Shown piece by piece: positions 1 through 6,550 of a stretch of DNA of 10,064 bases; position 1 is the stretch's first letter; every line of letters begins with the position of its first letter. The notes below the pieces were generated by a model that saw only the letters and a program-made list of their open reading frames with translations, ran no database searches and had not been told where the DNA came from. The stretch lies in contig DDVI01000138.1 in assembly GCA_002345205.1 (NCBI GenBank), forward strand, positions 1 through 10,064, written 5' to 3'. Source of the stretch: Bdellovibrionaceae bacterium UBA2316 (lineage in GTDB: Bacteria; Bdellovibrionota; Bdellovibrionia; Bdellovibrionales; Bdellovibrionaceae). Position numbers and translations under genes: made by a program.

Positions 1-562
1 GCTGCGGCCTGATTAATATTAAAATTTCAATTTTACGATCTTCAATGGCGGCTTGTTTTTCGATCGCTTTTCTAATTTGATCATAGATGATGGAGTCGCG
101 TTCACCATTGTCGCCGATTAAAACGACTCGGTCAGGCCACTCGCTTTTAATAGCGCGAGTGATGACTTCAAATTTGTGCGCCTTCTTTTTGATTTTTTCA
201 TATAAGTTTTGAGGAAAGTGATTGCTAGGATTAGGAAACTTAAAGCGTCGAAGCAGGCCTCTATGGGTCTGGTTTACAGTGAAATCAACTCCGTTTGTGA
301 CATAAGAGAAAGCCACTGTATTTCCCTGCTGCAATTGATTTTTGCGAACACTAGAATAGACGGTATTCATTCCATAGAACAAAGCATCTTGATAAACAGA
401 TAAAGCCACACTGTTTTCAAAATCGCGAACGTAAGAAATTTTGATTGTATCGTCGACGTCAGAAAATACTCTCAGGTCCTGAGTCTCTGGTTTGGTGGCC
501 ATACTAACGACAGGTAACAAAAAATAGAAAATCGTCGTCCGAATAGACAGAATTTTAAACAT
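1..562 (-). CDS. App1-like (DUF2183) HAD-superfamily phosphatase, exported, 3' end outside window
   Basis: Reading the minus strand from an ATG at 562-560 gives 187 residues with no stop before the window edge. Residues 1-22 look like a signal peptide: a short basic start, a hydrophobic stretch around IFYFLLPVV, then SMA. Residues 34-41 read SDVDDTIK, matching the HAD DxDx(T/V) nucleophile motif as written in the phosphatidate phosphatase App1 catalytic domain. Residues 148-156 read LIGDNGERD, the family's second acidic motif (usually LIGDSGE.D), after a W-P-D-R-V lead-in. In yeast App1 this domain dephosphorylates phosphatidic acid. The substrate here is unknown, and a signal sequence would place the enzyme in the periplasm or outside the cell. 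An AGGA sits 5 bases upstream of the ATG. The gene is divergent from the OPT transporter. Family is fairly sure, substrate is not. Confidence 0.82.
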   Translation of the reverse strand, partial: MFKILSIRTTIFYFLLPVVSMATKPETQDLRVFSDVDDTIKISYVRDFENSVALSVYQDALFYGMNTVYSSVRKNQLQQGNTVAFSYVTNGVDFTVNQTHRGLLRRFKFPNPSNHFPQNLYEKIKKKAHKFEVITRAIKSEWPDRVVLIGDNGERDSIIYDQIRKAIEKQAAIEDRKIEILILIRPQ

Positions 563-726
563 AAACGTCCTAATTTTAAAATAAGCAAGGCGTTGTTTCT
601 AAGTGCATACATTGGGCCATTCGTAGCGAAGCCCCGGCGGGTTGCCTGTTTATCGCCGCGCTTAGGCTGACTGCCGTCAGCGGTTAGGGCGCTAGATCCG
701 CGACTCTAAAAAAACCTGTTTAATCC

Positions 727-755
727 TTGCCTTGATGCCAAACTTCCCTTATTTT
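727..755 (+). promoter_or_regulatory. Candidate sigma70-like promoter for the OPT transporter
   Basis: TTGCCT at 727-732 and TATTTT at 750-755 are 17 bases apart, each matching the sigma70 consensus at 4 of 6 positions. Transcription would begin near 762, giving a leader of about 23 bases before the ATG at 785. An inverted repeat, GCCAAA (737-742) and TTTGGC (753-758), overlaps the -10 and could be an operator. This is a match by eye only. Confidence 0.33.
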
Positions 756-774
756 GGCGCAAATTCAAACAGTT

Positions 775-780
775 GGGGAG
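775..780 (+). promoter_or_regulatory. Ribosome binding site fixing the OPT start
   Basis: GGGGAG lies 4 bases before the ATG at 785. The frame is also open to a TTG at 773, but that start would place this site inside the coding sequence, so ATG 785 is preferred. Confidence 0.7.
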
Positions 781-784
781 TTGC

Positions 785-2656
785 ATGTCTATTAAGCAGT
801 TAAGTGATGATCAAGTCAAAAGCATGACTTTGTTAGAAAAAGACAAATGGTGGTACGAGAACGTTTATCAGCATAATACGCCTCAATTAACAATTCGTTC
901 CGCGATTACCGGTATGTTATTAGGCGGGATCTTAAGCTTAACTAACTTATATGTAGGTATCAAAACAGGATGGACATTGGGTGTAGGGGTTACATCAGTT
1001 ATCCTATCGTTTGCGATCTTCAAATTTTTAGCTAAATTTAAAATCGGAAATGAAATGGGTGTGCTTGAAAACAATGCAATGCAATCGATCGCTACGAGTG
1101 CGGGTTACATGACGGCTCCGATGATGGCGTCACTTCCTGCCTACATGATGGTAACTAATAAAGTGATCCCAATGTGGCAAACCTACTGGTGGATTGTTGT
1201 GCTTTCATTACTGGGTGTTTTATTTGCGTTTCCATTAAAGCGTCGTTTCATCAATGATGAACAATTACCATTCCCTGAAGGGTATGCCTCGGGTGTCGTA
1301 CTAGACAGTTTACATTCAGACACAGGTAAAGAAGGCATGTTCAAAGCTAAAGTTTTGATGGGCGGCGCAGGGTTTGCGGCGTTGATTGAATTTATGCGTA
1401 ATGAACCTATCATGACGAAGATCAAAGCTCATTTCCTGGTTCTTCCTGAATATTGGGATGATTTAATATATAAATTTGCAACTCCAGCTATTTTTGGTAC
1501 GCCACTCAAAGATTTAACAATTCGTTTAGATTCTTCAATCGTGTTGATGGGGACGGGTGGTTTGATGAGTATGAAAACAGCCATGTCTATGTTGTTAGGT
1601 GCTGTTTTGAATTACTTTATCTTGGCACCGTACCTGATCAAAATCGGCATCATTTCGGGTGCAAACTTTAAATCGATCACGATGTGGTCGTTATGGTTTG
1701 GTGTGGCAATGATGACGACAGCGTCTTTATATTCTTTCTTTGCGCGTCCTGAAATCATTTTGTCTGCGTTCAAACGTAAAACAAAAGAAGTTAAATCTAA
1801 GGACATCGACCCACTAGATAAAATTGAATTGCCTTTATGGATTTCATTCATCGGTATTCCCATTGTAGGTGCTATCACTGTCTGGATGGGGCATGCCTGG
1901 TTTGGTGTGGAATGGTGGTTAGGTCTAATCGCAATCCCGCTGGTATTCGTATTTACATTAATCGCGGTGAACTCTACCGGTTTAACGGCGATCACACCGG
2001 GAAGTGCATTAGGTAAATTAACTCAAGTCACCTACAGTATGCTGGCTCCAGGCCAAGTGGCTACGAACTTAATGACGGCGGGTATCACGAGTGAAGTATC
2101 ACTGAATTCAAGCAATCTATTGATGGATATCAAACCGGGCTACATGTTAGGTGGTAAACCTCGGCACCAAGCGATTGGTCACGTACTAGGTATTTTCGCC
2201 GGTGGATTAGTAGCAGTTCCCGTGTTCTATATGCTATTCAATAACGACATTTCGTTGTTCACATCTGAAAAGTTACCTCTTCCGACGGCGACCGTTTGGA
2301 AAGCAGTTGCTGAGGTTCTGACGGTTGGTTTAGCGGCCCTTCATCCGACGGCACAATTAGCGGCGCTTGTCGGCGGTATCTTAGGTATCGTAATGGCCTA
2401 TATGGATCAAAAAACAAAAGGCAAATTCCCAATCTCGGCAGTCGGTGTGGGGTTAGCATTTGTTCTTCGTTTCACGGATTCATTGATGATGGCGTTAGGG
2501 GCGTTGTTCTTCTTTGTTATCGGTCGTCTTGCTAAAGATAAAAATTCAGTTACTCGTAGAGCCTTCATTGATAATCAAGAAACGATGGCTGCTGGGGTTA
2601 TCGCGGGCGGATCGATCATCGGTTTAATACTGTTGATCTTAGAAACAAGCTTATAG
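785..2656 (+). CDS. OPT-family oligopeptide transporter
   Basis: This 623-residue, highly hydrophobic inner-membrane protein has many predicted membrane segments, the usual size and build of bacterial OPT transporters (PF03169), which import small peptides or peptide-like metal chelates using a proton gradient. Family signatures are visible in order: NLYVGIKTGW (54-63) in the first membrane segment, an E-N-N-x-x-Q-S-x-A-T-S-A-G-Y block (95-108), the QLPFPEG loop (160-166), and DIKPGYMLGGKPRHQ (448-462). The last is typical of the bacterial subgroup often annotated TIGR00733. A charged loop near residues 330-346 separates the two halves. The C-terminus has the usual small-residue helix (AAGVIAGGSIIG). 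Start choice rests on the GGGGAG site upstream. It is transcribed alone, with a strong terminator 32 bases after the stop. Substrate cannot be told from sequence; peptides would fit a predator feeding on digested prey protein. Confidence 0.93.
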   Translation: MSIKQLSDDQVKSMTLLEKDKWWYENVYQHNTPQLTIRSAITGMLLGGILSLTNLYVGIKTGWTLGVGVTSVILSFAIFKFLAKFKIGNEMGVLENNAMQSIATSAGYMTAPMMASLPAYMMVTNKVIPMWQTYWWIVVLSLLGVLFAFPLKRRFINDEQLPFPEGYASGVVLDSLHSDTGKEGMFKAKVLMGGAGFAALIEFMRNEPIMTKIKAHFLVLPEYWDDLIYKFATPAIFGTPLKDLTIRLDSSIVLMGTGGLMSMKTAMSMLLGAVLNYFILAPYLIKIGIISGANFKSITMWSLWFGVAMMTTASLYSFFARPEIILSAFKRKTKEVKSKDIDPLDKIELPLWISFIGIPIVGAITVWMGHAWFGVEWWLGLIAIPLVFVFTLIAVNSTGLTAITPGSALGKLTQVTYSMLAPGQVATNLMTAGITSEVSLNSSNLLMDIKPGYMLGGKPRHQAIGHVLGIFAGGLVAVPVFYMLFNNDISLFTSEKLPLPTATVWKAVAEVLTVGLAALHPTAQLAALVGGILGIVMAYMDQKTKGKFPISAVGVGLAFVLRFTDSLMMALGALFFFVIGRLAKDKNSVTRRAFIDNQETMAAGVIAGGSIIGLILLILETSL

Positions 2657-2687
2657 ATCTAAAATTGAAATTTAGTTTAAATTTAAG

Positions 2688-2713
2688 CGCCGGTGTCAAC
2701 ATCGGCGTTTTTT
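2688..2713 (+). terminator. Rho-independent terminator of the OPT gene
   Basis: CGCCGGTG (2688-2695) pairs with CATCGGCG (2700-2707) in an 8-bp stem with one G-T wobble and a TCAA loop, followed by six T (2708-2713). The T-run overlaps the stop codon of the converging amidoligase gene. Read on the minus strand the stem is followed by only a broken T-rich stretch, so it may also help end that transcript, less efficiently. Confidence 0.9.
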
Positions 2714-4049
2714 ATTTATATACGTCCACGCAGCGGTTCCCTTGTAGAACCGGTAAATCTAAAGAGTAATTAATCGTTGGGTAGGGCGACGAGTAATGTC
2801 GGATTATTTCATGATCTGAAGCTGAATTCAAAAAACCATTATACGTTAGGCCCCTAAGGGGCAAGAATGTTTCTTGCGGTACGAGCTTATGTTCAATCTG
2901 TTTGGATCGTTGCACATCGTGTGCGCTGGATTCGCGAGCATACGTGCGAACGCGTGGATCTTTGTATAAACAATCGAGTGCACTACTGACGGAATCTAGA
3001 GTTAAGCCAGACAGGTTATCGCTTTTGAGCAAGCTTAATAATTTAGGATCACGGAGCCGAACGGCCTTTACGATTCGCCCAATAAGGTCCGCTTGGATAG
3101 TCAGTAGTTTAGGATCTGTCGTACTGTTAAATAGACGGAATTCAAACGTGCCATGTTTTTCCAGAGAGAGCCAGTTGGTAGCTCGATGGCGTTGAACATT
3201 CAGAAGTGATGTTTTACGCAGTGGAAATACGCTTTTTGTAAAACCGACTAGGCTTTCAAAATCAGTGGCGGTGTACGCGTCGGCAAATACATTTGAACGG
3301 GATTCTTGAACGGAAAATGCGGTTTTTATTTCTGGCAACAGCTTTTCGATTACGACAGTAAGAATAAGTATTTCTTCGCGTTGGGGTTTGTTGAAATCAA
3401 AGTGCATATGCGTTCCTGAATTAAGAGGCTCTGCAGAAAAACCTCGTTCTTCGGTGGCCGCCTTTAATACAGAGAAAAAACTGTCCACGTCTTTTTTGGT
3501 TTCCAAAATGGGTGATACCACTTCGACAGGTTTTGTCCCTTTAGGGTGAAAAATGGAAACATCGCTAATAAATAAAAGGCGTTTTTCAGCGGCATTTAGA
3601 TCGTGTGCTGATTTATAAAATAATCCGACCGCTCCGCTTTTAAGTTCTGTTTTGCTTAGGTCTTCAACGCGTACGGTTCGATAGCCATCGTTCCCTAAGG
3701 TACTACGGCTCAAATCGATTAAATCCTTATATGGGGTTAATGAAAAAGTGCCATCTGTCGCGCCTTTTTCGGTATAGTAACCTTCGACTTCGATTCCGAG
3801 TTTGTTTTGATAGGACGGTGATGGCCCTTGTGTTTCATATTGATACAAAAGTCGCTGAAAATCGAAATTTCGACGGAAAAACTCACTATCAGTAAACGCG
3901 AACAAGGCTAGGGATACAACTAGCAAAAACATACGAATTCGGTAGATAGAGAATAGTTCTTTAAAATTCAACACGTTACCTCGGATTTCCTTTAGCAATT
4001 TAGTTTGCGAGTTCTGTGCCAAACGTGCACTTTCAATACGATTAACCAT
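2712..4049 (-). CDS. Amidoligase-like (COOH-NH2 ligase, Amidoligase_2) protein with N-terminal signal or anchor
   Basis: From the ATG at 4049 the protein has 445 residues. It carries the motifs of the Amidoligase_2 family (PF12224; glutamine-synthetase-like fold, ATP-dependent amide or peptide bond formation): GIEVE (85-89), a DVSIFHPKG...VEVVSPIL block (163-182), SGTHMHFD (211-218), and an R-x-x-x-N...GTFEFRLFNST block (287-310) with the conserved N and T-x-E-x-R. Residues 40-52 (MFLLVVSLALFAF), preceded by basic residues, form a signal peptide core or one membrane anchor. The last 90 or so residues match nothing I recognise. The start is uncertain: the frame is open to a TTG at 4073, the ATG at 4049 has only a weak upstream site, and a TTG at 3971 follows GAGG by 7 bases. 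Family members often sit beside glutamine amidotransferases; none is here. Substrate is unknown. Confidence 0.72.
   Translation of the reverse strand: MVNRIESARLAQNSQTKLLKEIRGNVLNFKELFSIYRIRMFLLVVSLALFAFTDSEFFRRNFDFQRLLYQYETQGPSPSYQNKLGIEVEGYYTEKGATDGTFSLTPYKDLIDLSRSTLGNDGYRTVRVEDLSKTELKSGAVGLFYKSAHDLNAAEKRLLFISDVSIFHPKGTKPVEVVSPILETKKDVDSFFSVLKAATEERGFSAEPLNSGTHMHFDFNKPQREEILILTVVIEKLLPEIKTAFSVQESRSNVFADAYTATDFESLVGFTKSVFPLRKTSLLNVQRHRATNWLSLEKHGTFEFRLFNSTTDPKLLTIQADLIGRIVKAVRLRDPKLLSLLKSDNLSGLTLDSVSSALDCLYKDPRVRTYARESSAHDVQRSKQIEHKLVPQETFLPLRGLTYNGFLNSASDHEIIRHYSSPYPTINYSLDLPVLQGNRCVDVYK
3979..3982 (-). promoter_or_regulatory. Possible ribosome binding site for an alternative, shorter amidoligase start
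   Basis: On the minus strand GAGG lies 7 bases before a TTG (3971-3969) and 4 before a GTG (3974-3972), both in frame. Starting there gives a short n-region followed directly by the hydrophobic core, a classic signal-peptide layout. Starting at 4049 adds about 26 residues in front. Confidence 0.35.
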
Positions 4050-4099
4050 CTTACCAAAATCTGTCGCAGCCAAAAATAATCTGTCAGTATCAGTTCAGA

Positions 4100-4117
4100 G
4101 AAAACAAAAAAGTTTTC
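4100..4117. repeat. Inverted repeat between divergent amidoligase and protease genes
   Basis: GAAAAC (4100-4105) and GTTTTC (4112-4117) are separated by six A. It lies in the short region that must carry promoters for both genes. It could be a binding site or simply a by-product of A/T-rich sequence. I find no well-spaced -35/-10 pair for the protease, although TATAAC at 4177-4182 could be a -10. Confidence 0.3.
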
Positions 4118-4199
4118 ACCCCAAGTCACAGCTTTTTTTGTTGTAACAGTAAAAATGCTGGCCTACCTTTTTTATCTATAACTAATACAAGGGGTTGTT

Positions 4200-5150
4200 A
4201 TGAAAACAATGATGTTAGTACTTTTATTTTTGGCGGGGGCAGCTCAGGCGCAACTACGCTATGGACATGTATATTATGGTCATCCACAAATGAAGTGGTC
4301 ATTACCGGACAATAATTTACACACGTTCGACACGGGACGTGTAGCAAATATCACAGAACAACGATTTAACCAAATCATCGACGAAGTGATGGCTATTTGG
4401 ACTCCTGTAGCCGCAGCTAAAGGAATCAAACTCATGGTTGAAAAACGTTGGTCAGATCCAACGGTGAATGCGTCTGCTTCACAAAGTGGTAAAACATGGA
4501 TGGTGAACATGTATGGTGGTTTAGCTCGTCGTCCAGAAGTCACTGAAGATGGTTTTGCATTAGTAGTCTGTCATGAATTAGGTCACCATTTCGGTGGTTA
4601 TTCATTCTACGGTCGTACAGACTGGGCTTCGGCTGAAGGTGAATCTGATTTTTTTGCGACAAATGTATGCGCTAAGTACATCTGGGGTAAGGAACAACAA
4701 AGAAACAGCTTATACCGTCGTCTTCGCGGAACACCTCCGGTAGTTCAACAAGCGTGTGACACCGTTTGGAATGGAAATGCGAATGCGCAAGCATGGTGTA
4801 TCCGTACGGCTTTGGGCGGTCACTCATTAGCGACTCTTTTACATTCCATCGGTGGTCGTCAAGCGGCTCCACCTCCTTCATTTGATACGCCTGACAAATC
4901 GGTAGTAACAAAAACGTCAGTGAGTCATCCTAAAGCTCAATGCCGTTTAGATACTTATTTTTCTGGAGCGCTGTGCACAGCTAAATGGGATCTAAATGTT
5001 ATTCCGGCTAAAGGTTTCTCTGGTGGTCAAGACACGCCACAAGCTGAAGCGGAAGCAATGAAATACTCATGTTTCACGGCAGGTGGTCATAAAGTTGGCG
5101 TGCGTCCCGCATGTTGGTTCAAGCCACTTAACTCTGGCTTCCGTAGATAA
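4200..5150 (+). CDS. Secreted HEXXH zinc metallopeptidase
   Basis: The 316-residue protein begins with a clear signal peptide (MKTMMLVLLFLAGAAQA, cleavage likely before Gln18), so it is exported. HELGHH at 125-130 is the HEXXH zinc-binding and catalytic motif. About 20 residues on, the AEGESDFFATNVC stretch (145-157) resembles the E-x-x-x-D helix of gluzincins, where a glutamate (146 or 148) would be the third zinc ligand. Eight cysteines in the mature part (124, 157, 186, 200, 248, 259, 291, 305) suggest disulfides, as expected for a periplasmic or extracellular enzyme. Residues 222-245 form a proline-rich linker before a cysteine-containing C-terminal part of unknown role. AAGGGG lies 5 bases before the ATG, and a terminator follows the gene. 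I cannot name a peptidase family. A role in degrading prey or environmental protein is inference. Confidence 0.83.
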   Translation: MKTMMLVLLFLAGAAQAQLRYGHVYYGHPQMKWSLPDNNLHTFDTGRVANITEQRFNQIIDEVMAIWTPVAAAKGIKLMVEKRWSDPTVNASASQSGKTWMVNMYGGLARRPEVTEDGFALVVCHELGHHFGGYSFYGRTDWASAEGESDFFATNVCAKYIWGKEQQRNSLYRRLRGTPPVVQQACDTVWNGNANAQAWCIRTALGGHSLATLLHSIGGRQAAPPPSFDTPDKSVVTKTSVSHPKAQCRLDTYFSGALCTAKWDLNVIPAKGFSGGQDTPQAEAEAMKYSCFTAGGHKVGVRPACWFKPLNSGFRR

Positions 5151-5184
5151 TTAGCATTTTCGTAGACGTGTTAAATTAAACAAT

Positions 5185-5227
5185 GCCCTGTCGAAACTTT
5201 TTTAAGAATAGACAGGGCTTTTTTTTT
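5185..5227 (+). terminator. Rho-independent terminator after the metallopeptidase
   Basis: GCCCTGTC (5185-5192) pairs perfectly with GACAGGGC (5211-5218) across an 18-base A/T-rich loop, followed by nine T (5219-5227). It separates the protease from the next gene, which starts 30 bases later. Confidence 0.92.
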
Positions 5228-5244
5228 GGGTTTTGCTGTCTCTT

Positions 5245-5250
5245 AAGGAG
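5245..5250 (+). promoter_or_regulatory. Ribosome binding site fixing the small secreted protein's start
   Basis: AAGGAG is a near-perfect Shine-Dalgarno site 6 bases before the ATG at 5257. Confidence 0.75.
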
Positions 5251-5256
5251 TTCATT

Positions 5257-5628
5257 ATGAAATATCTTTTAGTTGTTTTTATGCTTTTAGGTAGTGTGAA
5301 ATTAATGGCTGAACCGGGACCTGGCGGCGTAATTGAAAACCGTGCGATGTTGGTGAAAATGCTTGGGGGCTTTACTGGATTCGATGCAGATGCGTATAAA
5401 GCTTTACGTGCGTCGATGGCGGCTTTACTTGTTGAAGGTCATATCGATCATTTCGTAACAACCGCGTGGGGATTTGAAGGCGGCCACGTATTCTGTGTAG
5501 AATTAACGAAAGATCCCAGCCTTAATTTAAGCCGCATTAAAAAGACACTCGACGCGATCAAGCCTGCAAATCAAACGATTTATGAATACCACGAAGTTCT
5601 TTCCTGCGTAGGGGACACATCTAACTAA
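5257..5628 (+). CDS. Small secreted protein of unknown function
   Basis: The 123-residue product starts with a convincing signal peptide (MKYLLVVFMLLGSVKLMA, cleavage before Glu19), leaving a mature protein of about 105 residues. AAGGAG at 5245-5250, six bases before the ATG at 5257, fixes the start; an in-frame start at 5233 would put this site inside the gene. The mature part opens with a Gly/Pro-rich EPGPGG and holds two cysteines (80 and 117) that could form one disulfide. Its alternating hydrophobic stretches (HVFCVEL, then TIYEYHEVLSCVG near the end) suggest a small alpha/beta fold. No motif I recognise. Only the protease terminator and about 30 bases precede it, so its promoter must be very short or it lives on read-through. 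The last 8 bases overlap the regulator on the other strand. Confidence 0.72.
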   Translation: MKYLLVVFMLLGSVKLMAEPGPGGVIENRAMLVKMLGGFTGFDADAYKALRASMAALLVEGHIDHFVTTAWGFEGGHVFCVELTKDPSLNLSRIKKTLDAIKPANQTIYEYHEVLSCVGDTSN

Positions 5629-6448
5629 TCGGCTTCGTAGCCGGAACCAATTGCGTGGTCATGATATAGAGTTCATCCATATCATGATCGACTGCATAGT
5701 TGATCACCTTTTGGTGAGCTGATTTAATTTCATCACGAATCAATTCAAAATCTTGTTTTCGAATTCCGACGGTGGTTGATCTGACATCGCGAATATCCGA
5801 TGGCAGTTCAACAAAGATGGTCTGTACTAACTGAAGCAGATTTCGGTGGAATTTATTATTTATCTGGGACTTTACGCCTATATCACCGGCGGAAATTACA
5901 GCATTTTCTTTGCTGTACTCGTACCCACCTTTTTTGCTCAGTTTAATATAATTCAAAGACAATAAAGTTTTTAAAGCGCTATCTAGTTGAGTTTGAGTTA
6001 TTTTAAAACGAAAGCGCTTGTTCATATAGGCGAGTGTCGGTTTGAAATCTTTCAATGCCATCATTGTATAAATTAACAGAACATGTGGGTGGGTTAATAA
6101 ATCATACTGATTGAGATCGATAACTTTCCACAGGCGCTGGGCTAGGAGTTTTCGAAGACCGCTCATGATTAAGTCACGTTCTTCAAAATTTTTTGCGCGT
6201 TCGTATTCACAAATTTTTACCAGGTATTCTGTCTGGTGTTTTCCGTAGAAAAGCTTGCGCGACAGTTTGAGTGCCATTTCTACAGTAGGTTTGCGTTTTT
6301 TTCGAAGTATGTCATTTACTAATGTTGGATTTCGATATCCCAGGAACTTTGCAAACGATCGAACGGAATACGAAGGGTTTTTGCGTTTACGTTCCTCAAA
6401 GAGGTCTTTCATATAGTCGCTGAAATGTATGTACTCTGTGTATTCCAT
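5621..6448 (-). CDS. TIGR02147/DUF4423 family transcriptional regulator
   Basis: The 275-residue soluble protein has the TIGR02147 layout. The N-terminal segment begins with F-S-D-Y-x-K-D-L-F-E-E-R-K, continues as SVRSFAKFLGYRNPTLVNDI (28-47) and ends near residue 66; it reads as an XRE-like helix-turn-helix. A C-terminal DUF4423 region covers roughly residues 100-272. The DIRDVRSTTVGI stretch (218-229) and the closing LYIMTTQLVPATK (260-272) match the family's usual R-D-V-S-S-x-T...QL-x-P-x-T-K ending. Length is typical. Known members are poorly characterised; a role as DNA-binding regulator is by family. AGGA lies 7 bases before the ATG. The gene is divergent from the VAO-type flavoprotein, so control of itself and of that gene is a natural guess. 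Its stop overlaps the end of the small secreted gene by 8 bp, with no separate terminator visible. Confidence 0.88.
   Translation of the reverse strand: MEYTEYIHFSDYMKDLFEERKRKNPSYSVRSFAKFLGYRNPTLVNDILRKKRKPTVEMALKLSRKLFYGKHQTEYLVKICEYERAKNFEERDLIMSGLRKLLAQRLWKVIDLNQYDLLTHPHVLLIYTMMALKDFKPTLAYMNKRFRFKITQTQLDSALKTLLSLNYIKLSKKGGYEYSKENAVISAGDIGVKSQINNKFHRNLLQLVQTIFVELPSDIRDVRSTTVGIRKQDFELIRDEIKSAHQKVINYAVDHDMDELYIMTTQLVPATKPIS
5630..5643. repeat. Small hairpin at the convergent gene junction
   Basis: CGGCT (5630-5634) and AGCCG (5639-5643) flank a TCGT loop just after the stop of the small secreted gene. No T-run follows on either strand, so it is at most a weak or factor-assisted termination site. 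It lies within the regulator's coding sequence. Confidence 0.3.
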
Positions 6449-6472
6449 AGTTATTCCTAATATATTTAGTGT

Positions 6473-6484
6473 ACGCAGATGCGT
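6473..6484. promoter_or_regulatory. Inverted repeat, possible operator between regulator and flavoprotein
   Basis: ACGCA (6473-6477) and TGCGT (6480-6484) form a 12-bp near-palindrome about 25 bases upstream of the regulator's ATG. On the minus strand, TTGACT (6519-6514) could be a -35 for the regulator, with only a poor -10 (TAGTAA) 17 bases on. The position suits self-regulation, but the repeat is short and could be chance. Confidence 0.33.
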
Positions 6485-6550
6485 TCAGTATTACTAGTGA
6501 AAGATAAAATTAAAGTCAAAAGTTCCTAAAGCTTGGGTTTTAATTATGCC

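Larger units (their letters stand above)
563..784. other. Divergent intergenic region with GC-rich hairpin block
   Basis: This gap between the phosphatase and the OPT transporter has no credible reading frame. Positions 614-692 are clearly richer in G and C than their surroundings and contain several inverted repeats in succession. GGGC (614-617) with TTCG (620-623) faces CGAA (627-630) with GCCC (631-634). CGGCG (635-639) faces CGCCG (654-658). GCTGAC (666-671) faces GTCAGC (676-681), inside an outer GCGC (658-661)/GCGC (689-692) pair. No T-run follows on either strand, so it is not a standard terminator. An 8-base direct repeat, CCTGTTTA, lies at 645-652 and 715-722. It may be a structured RNA, a long leader or a palindromic repeat element; the sequence alone does not decide. 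Confidence 0.55.

Noticed and set aside
209..403. Plus-strand reading frame of 64 codons
   Set aside because: It is antisense to the App1-like gene, which has clear catalytic motifs and a signal peptide; this frame has no motif or ribosome binding site.
614..715. tRNA or known riboswitch (for example a GEMM c-di-GMP element) in the GC-rich intergenic block
   Set aside because: No T-arm consensus, anticodon arm or acceptor pairing is found on either strand, and the conserved GEMM sequence elements are absent.
2902..3195. Plus-strand reading frame of 97 codons
   Set aside because: It lies opposite the amidoligase motifs and its product looks like random, Arg/Ser-rich shadow sequence.
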